NCBI GenBank assembly: GCA_033439795.1 | Contig: JAUTDP010000005.1 | Span: forward strand, 2,447,001-2,511,000 | Length of the DNA: 64,000 nt | Direction of reading: 5' to 3' | Source: Sordaria brevicollis | Taxonomy: Eukaryota > Ascomycota > Sordariomycetes > Sordariales > Sordariaceae | In this document: positions 33,492-47,934 of the stretch, in pieces | How positions within the stretch are numbered: position 1 is the stretch's first letter | Layout: each line of letters starts with the position of its first letter | The notes under the pieces: model-generated | Told to the model about the DNA's origin: nothing | Databases searched by the model: none | Seen by the model: the letters and a program-made list of their open reading frames with translations, nothing else | Position numbers and translations under genes: made by a program

Positions 33492-36400
33492 AAAGATGTG
33501 GCGAGAGGGGATCAAGAAGAATCAGACAATAGAAGTATCTTCTCATATTGAAAACATGAGGATATCAGCATGATGATGATGCTTGTGGATGATGATCCCA
33601 GTAACTCTAACCAAACCACTTACACAGTACATTCTACGTTTGATTTCTCTGTATCACAAGTTCCGTCACCCGACACCACATCCAAAACTGACCAGAAGCT
33701 AGCTGCGGAGAGATATCCGAGAATTATACCCCACGTTCAAGGAAATGGCAAGACGACGATCGTCACCTACCGAAGCGGGTTGTTAGGGTTGTCCACTAGC
33801 ACTAACTTACCTAGTCGAAGCTAGTCAGGAAACTAGGGAAGGAAAAATCAGGCCATGATATTCATCCAAGGGGGAAGTCAGCCTATCCACTTCGATTTTG
33901 ATCCCTTGCTTGCGTTTTGAAAAAGTCGCCGTTGTTGTTGCTAGATGGTGGTCGAGACTCTAGGACACTAAACAAGACACTAGCATTTGGCCGATCGTCA
34001 TCCCGCCGCCGAGAATGCCGAATGACTGTCCCGTCATGAAGTTTGAGTGGATTTTTTTGGGATGGACGGGTAGTGTATCTCTGACAAGCTATTTGTATCT
34101 TTTATGTTTCAGGTTCGTGATTTTTGTTTAGTTTGGTTGTTAGAAAAGGAACCCGAGAAGACATCATGAGGTTCTAAAGACATCTGTTCACAGGGATTTC
34201 GTTGACACTAACCCTTAGTCTTAACGCCCTGGTCGAGCTACTTACTTAAGGCTGTATCATTTACTCTCATGTGTACAGGCATATTTGACATGTTGCTGTA
34301 AAGGTGCAGTAGTCTGTGTGACCGTAATTTGGTTGAACTGTAGTTGAGCTAGGTCCAGCAGGTAAGCTACCCAAGGTCATATATGTGCCCTAAATTATTT
34401 TGCTCGAGTCCCTTGGCCATCCAATGTCCACAAAGTCTCTACCCGGAGGCGTACGCTCTTTACACTACTTGCGATATGTAAACGCATTCCTACCCTTCAT
34501 CTCTTTCGAGGACCACGAACCAGTAGCTTGGGAAAGTGGCCAGCCAGACAAGGAAAGGCAATGATCACCAACCCCCATCCGTAGTGTACACACAATCTAG
34601 GTGACAAAAAAGATGTGTAACAGAGAGATGTGCAAAAGATGAGATGAGATCTTGGATTGTGTGAAAACAACACCACCACTCGGTAAAATAAGCAGCAGGA
34701 ACAACCACACGTAGGTACCTAGATAACATAAGAGTAACAAGGGAATGACTAGTAAGTGTAAGTGGATATGGAAGTGAAATGATCGACAGGGCTGAAACAG
34801 CAAAAGGACATCACATGAATTTTATTTCGCAAGGGATGCGGATGGAGATAAGGTGGAGGGTTCAGTTTCGCTTGGAGCTTCGAAGGCGCTTTGACTGGGA
34901 AGGTTGTCAGTGACACTCGCTCAACTAGTAGGCATGTAATGTAGGTAGGTAGGTATGGTATGTCGAGGGTTATGGGAGTATGTAAGAAGGCTGGGATGAT
35001 GGGAGACGACGATGAGGTTGTTGTCGTTTGCTTTTGACTAATGGAGGTGGGCTTGTGATCGTTTTTGACACTTGAATACAAAACGAGCTCCTCTATCTCA
35101 TGAATGGCCATTGTCTTTTGAAATCTGGACCTTGTCACAGATGTTTCGATGATCATTGGGGGTAACGCAAGCAAGGGCAGGGCAACTTGGGATCGATACG
35201 TAAAGGTAAGATATCTGTGCACTATATAACTAAGGCTCATTGGGAAAAAGGGTTCCTGTCACGACAGACAGAACAACATACCTGACTGAATCTTGTTATG
35301 TAGCACAGTTGGGGTTTGGCGTGTGGCGACTCAACTCACTCACTCGCTCAGTTTTGATCTAGACACTCGCTGAAAAGAAATCTCCGTGGCATGTTCCAAA
35401 GTGATAAGTAGTGAGGTGCCCCCTAACCCCCGTCCTGTCAAGTAAGGAACTCGGTCCGTTGTGCTCCTTGTCCATGTCTCTGTCTTCCCTTGTGAGGAGC
35501 CTGTTCAGTATAGCGTGATGCATGTCTCAGATTGACAAGACCACTGCACTGTTTGAAGCGAGGACGGCTAGGATATGGAGGTGGAAGGTTGAACGGGCAA
35601 ACTCAATCGCCCAAGAATGAGAGTCAAGAATAGCCTTTTCTTTTGTTTAGCTGAGGAAAATAGGGAAGAGGCTCAGATAGAGGGCATGATAAAACTTTGG
35701 AAAACAACATGTATACCACATGGGTTATACTGAAACCCACTGGATGATGACAGATGAAATAACTCCACCAGCCAAGCGAGAGGAGATGCCGGAGATGTCA
35801 GATGCCTAGAATGCTGTTCGAGAATTTGGTTGTCAATGAGGCGGCCGTCATCAGGCTGAGCTAAGGGTAGTCTGCCTCTCTGTCTGTCTGTTGTTCAGGA
35901 AGATGGCGATATCGGGTAAAGGCTGGCGAGTGTCTGCTCACGGTATTTCGACTATGCCAAATTCAAACAACCTCGGCGAGACGACTACTAATCATTCCTC
36001 TCATAACTATTATCGGTCATCACCCACCCTGGCGAGGCTGCCCACCCTGCCATTCCATATGCCTGCTACTTTCCCCCCAATACTAACCGCGGTTAGCTTG
36101 TTCCAGAGTTTGCTTCTAGAAGGATGGGCAGGAAAACGTGACGAGGGTCAAGATCCGGATGGGCTGTTTGAGGGAAGTCGATGGTTGGTTGGCTCAACAA
36201 ATTTCCACGGACAACCCTGGCAACAGACAGGACAGGATAGGATGCGCATCTCCAGCTAATCCCCGGTCATGCAAGTCGAGATCTAGCGCCGAAGCTTGAT
36301 AAGGAAGGTCGTAACATTTGGTGACAGCGGGGTGTGGCCGTGGCTGCATGACGGATTGGTCAGACAATTCGCGTGCGTGTTCTACGTGTGTTCCTTCGAT

Positions 36401-36963
36401 TCAGAATACGGCAACGATGGGATTTGAGTGGGAGTGGGTTGCGTGGCACGGATACTGGAAACTATTCCCTCTTTCCGTTCGGTGCCAGCTTTCCACTTTG
36501 TGTGGGCCTCTTGAGGCCTTCGATCTCCCACTCTAGAGCTGGAGGTGTGGTGGTGACAAATTGAATCCAGATGAATCTGTGCAAGTGGCGGCCACCGACC
36601 GCCGTATACAGGCTTTCACACCGCCATTGCTGAGAATCCCGTGGTTTCAGACAGTGGGTGGCTTTGTACGTGGTAATGTACGATATTCCGTGATAAACAT
36701 GGTGGTTTATGGTAATGTCTGGTGATGTTGGGAGCCCAGTGTAGGATTTAGAGAGGTTAGATTCAAGGTACAGGTACCCGCCTACCACCAAAACAGTCGG
36801 CTGGGCACCGAGATGATGACATCTCACAGTGGGGTGGAGAATTACTAAATGGTGAAGTGAGTGAACATCATCTCTATCACGTAGCATTTGCAGGGCTCTA
36901 GGGGTTTTAAGCAGCCACCAAACCCAAAGCCCAGGCAATAGTTCGAAGACTGGATCCTCTCTG

Positions 36964-37190
36964 ATCTCTTTAGCAGTGAAAAAGGCCACTTTTGTACACG
37001 CAGGGGGGAGGAACCAACGGATAAGCTTCGATAGCTTAATGCTACTCTGTCGATACTTTTAGTCACTTGGCTACCATCACCAAGAGGCTGCTGTGGCAGC
37101 AGAAGTTAGCGGTCCAGCTGTTAGCCAAGAGGTAACGAAAGGATTATGTGGAGGGAGTACAAAAGTGGCCTTTTTCACCGCTAAAGAGAT
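36964..37190. mobile_element. Inverted-repeat pair, candidate MITE-like relic
   Basis: The left arm (36964-36997) and right arm (37157-37190) are 34 nt each and are reverse complements with one mismatch. The core is GAAAAAGGCCACTTTTGTAC. They enclose 159 nt with no coding frame and face each other as terminal inverted repeats do. The size of 227 nt and the lack of coding capacity fit a miniature inverted-repeat element. A TA lies inside each arm, but I find no convincing target-site duplication outside. A structured RNA or a regulatory palindrome is the alternative. Confidence 0.5.
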
Positions 37191-40100
37191 GATGGTCAAG
37201 ACGGGAGAGGCAACGGTTCACTTCGTAACCGTATAAAGACAGCACCGAAATTCCTACCCAATCTCCCAATCTACATCCGACATTGGGCGGCCCTGTGAGG
37301 GATTTGAGGTGGGTATTTCCGAGGCGAGCTAGTAAAACCCAGGTGACTGCCATGTCAGCAAAGGCCAGAGAGAATCAGTACTTCTATGGTAGACGCCGAA
37401 ACCACTCTAGGAATCCCATGTCTTGGCAACTTCCGCGCACGAAAAGGGAAGGCCTGGTGAATTTCATCCATGCCCATGCCGTGGTGAGATATACGAGCCG
37501 ACATAAGAGCCGGGGTAGGAGCGGACATCAACAGACAGGCTTAACAGCGAGGGTCCAAGGCGTCAATGTGGCCGATATAGTACATAGGCGAGATATCCAA
37601 GTGCATGTAGACAGCTGAGGAAAGGGCGCCTGGTGGATGGTGGAGGTCGCCCCCGTGGTCGCCGACCCCGAAGATCACCCCGCATTGGGTTGTTCTCAAC
37701 ATTGGATGGCAGGATAGTAAGTTGGCGAGGTTGGCGAGGTTGGATATCGGTGCATGTGTAGCTTAAACTGCGATTTCTGTGAGACGCCGGCCGACGACGT
37801 TGCCTAAGAAAATCAAAAGCTGTGCCTGGCAGGTGCTTGTGAGTCGTCAGCATCGGCGTTGTCGGGTGCTGTTTGTCCCGCGCCAAGTCGGGAATCCTGT
37901 CCACAAAGTCAGAGGAGAAGACAATCGCTTTCTTGGTCTCTCGGGATGCTGCACCGTGACAACCTCCACTTGGTTCCCCCCCAGCTTGGTGACTTCCACT
38001 TTGGTCGACAATATGGTGCAGTGCAGAGATTAGGTAGTCTTGTGAGAAGGAGTGCGGGTTGCTCTTTCCACACATTGGATGGAAGCCGATGATTAACCAC
38101 AAAGTCCTTGGCAGCGCTAGTGGTCCTTCTCGTGATTCAAGAACACCAAAAGTGCCCCTGGTGATGCGACTGGGTTGTGCATGTTTTGAGAACTCTACGT
38201 AGCAAGGAAGTCTCAGGCATCCAGATGATCCAGCTGCCGTACCTGCCGCAAGAACGGCACACAATCGAGTTCGCAGGTAGGTAGTGCACGTCGAGTGTCG
38301 CAGCCATTTGAAGGAGCCAACAGTTATGAGAAATGTTCTTTCCTTCGAGAACAAGATGCGACAGTGGGCCGTGCAGCAGGAGCCCACCAAGGGACCACAG
38401 TCACCACACAGACCACTTCCCCGACCAGCCAGTGACCGCACAGCAAGCAGCCAGGCCGTGGAACTCGAAGCGGCTGCACGGAGAGCAACTGCCCAGACGG
38501 TCCACGGCGGACGGGTCTCTACGGGGGCACGGGGGGGTTAGCTGGTCCGCTTTCGCAATCATGATGGTCAACGATCAAATTTTGCTGCACCCCTGTGGAT
38601 CCGTGTTTTCGGCCCAGCTGTCAAGAAGAGGAAAAGCGCACACTGTCAAGGTTCGGCCACGGCGACGGACCACTGACCCGTCACCCGACACGACAGTGAC
38701 CACTCACTCACCACCCACTGGCTGATGGGTGAGTCCAAAGCGAGAACCCGGCCGTGGGACCTGCGGCGACCTAGAGATGACAGGAATCTGCGGTGCGTCG
38801 ACGAGGTACAGGTCGTGTGCTGTGAGAACTAAGGTGCAGAGGACGGATGCTGCAAGAGGCACGGGCAGAAACTGAATGGGTGCCTCAGCAGGCTCAGGTA
38901 CCTCCCCGTCGACGTCGATGACTGGCTGCGTTGCTGTGCGCGCGGGTGGGCGGGCAGGAGGACACAAATAATCGTGGGCTGCGTTAGCGCGTTCGATGAT
39001 TTTTCTCGAAGACGGCCAGAAGCTGGGGCTGTTCGCTGATGGGCCACTGAAATGTCGTGCCAGCGATTACCTTTCCGTTCGCGCAGCAGCTTCCCCAACC
39101 GTTGCAAGGCGGCCAACCCTGGCTGGCGCTCGCCATGCCATCCGGGCTCCCATTCGCTCCTCACTTGAGGTTTGGCCGAGCCTGACTGGCTCCAGAAAGG
39201 GGCAGGGGCTCCCGGCACCCCCCCCCCCTCCCGCAATCTGAAAGTCACCTTGTGGTACCTGGCGACATTTGCTTGAGTTGACCCTCTTGATCTTGGCTGA
39301 TTCCATATTGCAAGAAGCTGTCGCGCGCAGAGCACATCCCTCTCTTGCCAAGCTTAGAGTATATTCCTTTGTGGCACTTTCTCCAAACCTCAAACTTTTT
39401 CTTCTTGCTTGCTGTTTTTGAGGTTGACGCGACAGGAGGCAGGCCCTGACGGGTCGAGTGCTGATCCCGCGGGCATCATCGGCCAACCCGAGTGCCATGC
39501 CGCGCAGGCTCGGTGGATGAAACGAAAGCGTTAGTGCAGCTGCTGGATGGGTTCCATGCCGGCTTCTACCAGTGTTCGCTCGCCAGGCTTTTGCGCGTCA
39601 TCCCAGCTCCCCAATCCCAATCCTAATCCAAAAACCAATTGCAGCGCAGTGGACCGAAGACCAGCAAAAAAATAGATAGAGTATAAGAAGCGAACCCCGC
39701 CCTTGGAAACCCATGCCTATCAACGAGCGAACGGGTCTAGCCTCTCCCATTTTATTACATTTGCGGTTGTTACCAATTGAGCAACCACCACATCTCCATT
39801 GGGGCCCGTGGCTTTTCCCTTTTCCTCTCCGGCCTCCCTGTCGTTTTGTCATATTCCAACCACTGCCGCCGTGGCAGCCAATATCGGCCAACAAACATCT
39901 CCTGTCCAATGTACGTATAGCATGCCCTGTCCCCCGGCCTCTCCTCCCCCCTTGTTGAAAGTTCATGTTCAGGCTGGATGCAGTGGATGGACGCTTGCCA
40001 GGCTGGCCTCGAGGTTCAGGTTCCTTCCCGTCCGCTTTTCCCTTCCTTCCTCCAGTTTAAGTTCCAATTTCACGCCTTCCCCTTCCCAGTTCTTTCTCGG

Positions 40101-41359
40101 ATTTCTCCAGTAGCAGCTACTATCCCCCCGGTGCCCCCTTCCATCCCAATCTCGACGCACAACCTCGGGCAGTCTCCACCCGCCTGCCTCTCGGGCTGTA
40201 GTCCTCGGAAGGAGCATAGCAGCATAGGAGCATGGGACCGTGACGGGAGCCTGCCTGCGTTTTCCACTTCCACTTGCCAATTTCCATTTTCCATGATAAT
40301 CTTCCTTGCTGCCACTCCTACCCGCCTGCTATCCGTTCCTGCCTCGACTTGGGTTGAAGTGAGGGAGAAGGGATAAGGAAAAGGTACCTGGCCTTGTCAC
40401 TCACGCCCGGGTCCCGGTCCCATCCCATTCTTTCGCCCATTGTCCAAAGGTACCTGACCTCTACTTCCGCAGCAAGGTACCTGCACACCTGTACCTTCGC
40501 GGACCTACCCAGTGTGTGTACCGAGTACGGATACTGCTACCGTTAGCACCTCTCACTGTAGAGCAGCGAATTCCAAACTCCTTCCACGCCCTCCCCTATC
40601 TCTTCCCTCCCGTCCATGTCTGGGCCACCTCCCAGGTCCTTGGCGATTCCGTCCTTCCTTTTTGTTTCTTCCATCCTTCCTTCTCGTCTTCCAATTTCCC
40701 TCGAGTCTCAGTCCGCCTGAAGCACGACAACGACCACCACCACCCTACCCACCCGTTACATGTCATCAATTACCGACTACCCGCGATTCACGGCACAATT
40801 GTCTAGACGCGCGTGTCGTCGTCGCCGGCGCTCTGTACAATTTGACCTTCTGTGCGTCGCGTCTCTAATTCCCGACCAGCTAGGCAATTCGACTTCGACG
40901 ATCGGTCCTTCGGCGACCTCTTCGCCTCCCTGAGCGCCCTCAAGAAGCACTCCTACTCGCCGTATCCTGCAACACCACTTCTGTATTCATTGTCGCCAGT
41001 ATCGCCTTCCAGTATTTCCTGTCAACCTTGGATATTCGTCCTGAGGTTTTGAGTCTGCACCCCTTCGCAATCGATCCGTTCCGTCGCAGTCGCTTTACTT
41101 CTCCGGAACAGTCAGAAAAACCATAGAAGATTACACCAATTAGTGGTCGCGTCAACGAAGGAGGCATCGGCGTCCAAACGCTGCTGGAGTCGTCTTGGCC
41201 TATTTCGGGTCCCTCTCCCCGAGGCTAAAACAAGCATTGGCTAGTTTCGGTGCGTCGGCAAGAAACCCAAACATCCAAGGTTGTGGTTTTGATCAGTCAC
41301 CTTTCTTTTGGGGCCACCAGAGTGCAGTCGCAGAAGATTGGTCACTATCAAGAGTCAAC

Positions 41360-43925
41360 ATGGATATCATGGAGGAACCACAAGTCGCTATGGAGGATAT
41401 CCACTACCGTGTTATATTCGTCAACCGTTCAATATCCGAGGACCGCTGCATTCAACGAAACGCAAGGCATTTGGACGAGGATGTCGCAAAGACGGAACCA
41501 CAATGCGTTGCCGACACTGTGAAAAGCATTTTGGAAGTGTTTCCAGAAGGTTTGCGGGGCCGCTGATATCCATCTTTCATGTTGACCTTATGTGCTAACA
41601 GTTGGACGCAGCTTATCTGTGCAGCACTGAGGGTGCCTGCATGTCCCACTGGCTCAAGCCCCAAGAAGACCACGAGGCCGATCTTCAACCAACGATTATT
41701 CTCTTAGACACCCCGTACCAACAGTTTTTCCCGGCACGGTTTCCGAATGAGCGTAGGGACGAGAGCCACGATGGCAACTCGTACGGGCTGTCCTTGCTTA
41801 AGAAAGTCGAGTCCGAAGCTCGTGCTCGCCATCTCTACGAACAGGTTATTCCTGTCCCACTCATCCAATTACCCGACACCATGAACAACATCAGTGGGGC
41901 CGACAGGACGAGGATGCGACAGCAATGTATCGACTTCGGGGCCAAAGCAGTGTTATCGGGCCCTCTGAATGCTAAGAGCATCACGGTGGTTCAGGACAGG
42001 GCATATCACGCTTACAAGGACGCTCTCATGAGGAAACAGGCATTGGCAGACGTGCGTAAGGGCAGGAAACGATCGCTGATTGCCGTCTTTAACGATACCC
42101 GGCCGTATGGTTATCTCCGCGAATACCTGGTGGAGAGTCTGATTAAGAAGATCTGCAGCACGGAGGACGACAGAGATGATGAGATCTATAAGGCCAACAT
42201 CACGGTGTCACCAGAGAAGCGGGCTGAGATCTCACGAGCCATCAGCACATGGCATTTCGATGCTCACAAGTTTGACTACGACGAGCTGATAGTCGCAGCT
42301 GAGCTCACGCTGAACCATGCCTTATCCATGCCGGAACTAAAGGCCTTCCGCATTTCGCCAACGCAGTTGCATAATTTTCTCAAAGCTTGTCGGGCTGCTT
42401 ACATGGGTTTTGTGCCATATCATAACTTTCGACATGTTATCGATGTGCTACAGGCAACTTTTCACCAGCTGCTCCGGATTGGCGCATTACCCCCTTATCC
42501 AAACGTCAACGGTACTCACCCGACCCCAATCCCGGAACCCTCTGCGACACCCACAATAGGTCCGGAAGAAGCCTTCACACTGCTCCTTACCGCCATTGGT
42601 CACGATGTTCTGCACCCCGGTGTCAACAACGGCTTTTTGATCGAGGCTCGAGCCCCTCTCGCGGAGCTTTACAATGATCGCTCAGTACTGGAGAATTTTC
42701 ACAGTACCAGTTACTGCCAGATTCTCAAGCGACATTGGCCGATATTCTATGAGAACAGGCGTTTGCGCACGTTAATGATCAGTTGTATCCTGGCTACAGA
42801 CATGGCCCTTCATTTCGACTATATGGCAAAACTCGGCAACTTGCAAAAACTTCGAGCTCAGAAACCTGATCTCGACGGTTGGAATGAAAAGGCTGTCGAA
42901 GAAGCCAGGGTCCTAGTCTGCGCTCTTGTGATCAAGTGCGCTGATATCAGTAATGTCGCACGAAGGCACGATATTGGTGCACAGTGGATGCACCTGCTGA
43001 ATGACGAACTCATCTTGCAAACGCAGATTGAAAGAGATATGGGTCAAAAAACGGCACTGGTCGCACCTCCATCGACGAGCCTCGACGGCCGGATCCGGTC
43101 ACAGCTCAAATTCATGGAGTTGTTTGCCTTCCCTCTTTTCCGGGGCGTGGCAGATATCTTGCCCGGCCTACAATTCTCCGTTGATGAAATGGAACTGAAC
43201 CTCACTCACTTCGAGAATCAACTCCTACTTCCCTCAGCCGGATCGACTATGGAAAATTCAGCTGGCATATCCGAACGAAGTCCCCGCCAAAATGCGATGC
43301 CGAGCCCCCGACAGAAAAGAGCGCCCTCAACGGAAGACCCAACGGTGTGCTTCCTAGTTTAACGACCACTGACTTCTCCCGTGGAGGTGTTGGGATACAT
43401 GGCGCGAATCGTCAGCGATGCAGTGAGGCGACCGAAGGAAGCTCGGCGCCTTGTTCGGGCGAGTGGGGCTCGCAGGCAAACAGTGCAACGACGGGCAAGA
43501 TGCCTCTCTCGCCTAGTACGCAGGGTACGAGCATCATTAGCAGGGACTCGATGGACAAATCTGCCGGTGTTCCTGTGACGACCGTTACAGCGCCAGACTC
43601 TCCTACTGCGGTTCCTGATACGACCAAAGTGTCTTCTGACCGGGATCAGCTGCAAGTGAACGAGAAGATCGATCATTTCGTAAGCGATGACGAAGATAAC
43701 ATGTCTAACGGACACCGTCACATGAATGGTAGCGGATCGACGTTAGAACAAGACTACTTGAAGCCAGAGCAGGAGAACGGCAACGGCAAGACGATTAAGA
43801 AAAAGGCGAGCCTGATGGGTCTCAAGAACAAGTTCTCATCCAAGTTCTCCTCGTTTACCAAGTCGAAGAAGGGAAAGACATCATGTCCGGCAAGCCCCGA
43901 AAGGTCAGCAGATTCGATGGGATAG
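41360..43925 (+). CDS. PDE2: Class I 3',5'-cyclic nucleotide phosphodiesterase (cAMP signalling)
   Basis: Model: exons 41360-41549, 41612-43344 and 43416-43925, about 810 residues. The enzyme hydrolyses cAMP to AMP and so limits PKA signalling, which in filamentous fungi affects growth, conidiation and infection structures. The PDEase I domain is complete: YHNFRHVIDV, the signature HDVLHPGVNN, an HSTSYCQIL block, and IKCADISNVAR with the metal-binding Asp. The first join restores FPEAYLCSTEGA across a 62-nt intron. After the catalytic domain the frame closes at 43360-43362, and clearly coding-like Ser/Lys-rich sequence resumes in another frame, so an intron is needed. The best phase-keeping choice is 43345-43415 (GTGTGC donor, CGTCAG acceptor); 43347-43423 is an alternative. 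After the TAG at 43923-43925 the same frame runs on to 44081 with coding-like sequence, so a longer spliced form is possible (see findings). The start is the first in-frame ATG. Confidence 0.9.
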
Positions 43926-44081
43926 AGTGTCATCTCGCTGCTTCGGCTTTCTTCGCCGCCTCCGAAACAAGGCAGCATGCTTGTCGTCCCAACATATGAT
44001 GACGATGCTACGCTCTCGGATTCCTCGCCCGAGATCGTCAAGCGAGCAAAGAAGTGGAGGCCTAGATCCAGCGACTCGTAA
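43926..44081 (+). other. Possible alternative C-terminal exon of the phosphodiesterase
   Basis: The frame that ends at TAG 43923-43925 stays open to TAA at 44079-44081 and encodes an acidic then basic tail including TYDDDATLSDSSPEIVKR. An intron at 43904-43975 (GTCAGC donor, GGCAG acceptor, 72 nt) would remove the stop and keep phase, giving about 838 residues. Confidence 0.45.
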
Positions 44082-46195
<2,114 letters not shown>

Positions 46196-47934
46196 TTACT
46201 GCTCGAACCATTCACCGCCCAACCACCTGTTGAGGAAGTCAAGCGAGTTCTCGGGCTGGTCCATGGGCACCATGTGGCCAGCCTGGTAGATCTGCATGAA
46301 GGTGAAGTTTCCGGAGGACTTGACCTTGCCGTACTCCTTGTCAGCCTTGGGGAGGGAGAGGTCCTCGAGCTCGGCCTTGTTGAAACCCTTCTTGCCGGGC
46401 CACTCGAGAGCCTCGGACCAGGCCTTGTTGCCGAGCCAGTTGCAGATGAAGTCGGCATCACCAGCATAGATGAGGACGGGGATCTCCTCGAGGATGCCGG
46501 GAACAAGACGGTGGAAGGGCTGCATCCAGTCACCCTGGAAGAGGAAGTTGCGGTTGATATCGAAGTTGCAGCTGTCATAACCCTCAACCTCAACACCGAG
46601 AGCATCCATGACATCTTTCTGGTTCAGGTAGTCGCTGATCCAGCCGAGAGCGCTGTAGCAGAGGTTGTTGCCATCCTCGCACTTTCCGCGGATGTCGTAG
46701 ACGTTCTGGCCAGTGCGCTGGTAGGGACCGATGAACTGGTTGTTGCAGTAGATGGCAGCAGGGACGCAAGACCAGACGCTGCCGCTCTCGTAGCAGTTGC
46801 GGATAAGGGACTGACATCTGGGAAGGGCGTTGTCCATGCTGCGGCACTCGCTCTCACTGAGAACGGCGGGGTAGCCACCCTCACCGCAAGCCATGGGGCG
46901 GTAGTGCTCATACTGGGTAAGAGGATCAGTCAAGCCGTTGCCGATGAGGACGGACTTGAGGTTGATGTTGCGGTCCTTGTGAGACAGGATCTCGGAAGCG
47001 AAGACGGGGATGTAGTGACCAGCATAAGACTCGCCAGCAATGTGGAAGTCCTGCTTGGCGTACTCAGGGAACTGGTGGAAGAAGAGGGTGAGGAGAGCGT
47101 AGACATCCTTGCCGGCAGCGACAGTGTTACTGACAGCGTTGCCAGAGTATGAGTAGCCGACGTTGACGGGCTGATCAAGGAAGATAACGCTGGCGTTGTT
47201 GTTCCAGGCATACTCGTTGTTGACAACCTTGAGCTTCTTATCAATGGAAGCAGGGCCGAGCTCAAGGAAGAGACCGGTGAGCGAAGAGCAGCCGGGGCCA
47301 CCGTTCAACCACAGAACGACAGGGTCGTTCTTGGGATCGTTACGAGACTCGAAGAACCCTGAACAGCTGGTGTCAGCATCGTCATTTCTTTGAGTGTGCA
47401 CAGAGAGTGAGGGTAGCGTGTGATTGGCTTACAGTAGAAAAGGTGCTTATCGTTAGCCTCGTCGTCAAGGTAACCGCTGTACTGCTTGACCTTGTCGACG
47501 CCGAGCTTGGAAGGATCGACGGACTTGACGCGCAGGTTGTAGGTATCGAGCTGGCCGCCAACCTCACGATGCTTCTCGCCGTTGGCGCCCTTGACCCACA
47601 GGTTCTGAACATCGGCGCCCTTGACGGCGTGATCCCAGTCCTTGCGGCGCTTAGCAGCCTTGGGCTTGCTGAACCACGTAGGCTTGTCAAAGGCGTTCTC
47701 GGGAACGAGAAGCTTGATCTCGTCCCAAAGGGCCTTGGCCTGATCGTTCATGCCATTGAAGGCTTCCTCAAAGCTCTCGAGAGTGGTGTGGGCGAACGAG
47801 TCGGCGACGGGCTTGATGGCGTCATGGGCCTTGTGGAAGTTGTCAGCCAGGACTTGCTGGGCCTGGTGCTGAAACGAAGCGGCCGACGCGGCGGTGGCAG
47901 CGCCGAGGAGCACGGTTGAAGCCGAGATCCTCAT
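46196..47934 (-). CDS. PRC1: Vacuolar carboxypeptidase Y precursor (serine carboxypeptidase, S10)
   Basis: Two exons on the minus strand, 47934-47433 and 47358-46196, with a 74-nt intron, give 554 residues. The enzyme trims residues from the C-termini of peptides in the vacuole. It starts with a signal peptide ([18 protein letters not shown]), then a propeptide of about 100 residues. The mature enzyme begins around the [12 protein letters not shown] region. The join restores [14 protein letters not shown]. The catalytic triad is visible: Ser278 in GESYAGHY, Asp470 in [11 protein letters not shown], and His529 in [10 protein letters not shown]. The substrate-binding loop [12 protein letters not shown] and the N-glycosylation motif NFT near the end are present. 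Length and order match fungal CpyA proteins. The sequence is very GC-regular with strong codon bias, which suggests high expression. The downstream neighbour PDE2 converges on it. Confidence 0.97.

Larger units (their letters stand above)
32866..41359. other. Large gene-poor region, 8.5 kb
   Basis: This is the largest gap in the window. It starts with the UBP12 3' UTR and ends with a very C/T-rich leader (about 39.6-41.3 kb) of the phosphodiesterase gene. I checked the longest frames (34749-35240 -, 36462-36989 -, 37563-38441 -, 39067-39498 -); none shows a domain, a credible start or spliceable partners. Visible structure is limited to homopolymer and tetranucleotide runs and one inverted-repeat pair at 36964-37190. 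Long upstream spaces are common for fungal signalling genes, and non-coding transcripts could lie here unseen. Confidence 0.5.

Noticed and set aside
34749..35240. 163-codon minus-strand frame
   Set aside because: Low-complexity Thr/Ser/Pro content and no conserved motif.
37563..38441. 292-codon minus-strand frame
   Set aside because: Biased composition (Arg, Ser, His, Cys) and no recognisable motif; kept only as an open question in the gene-poor region.
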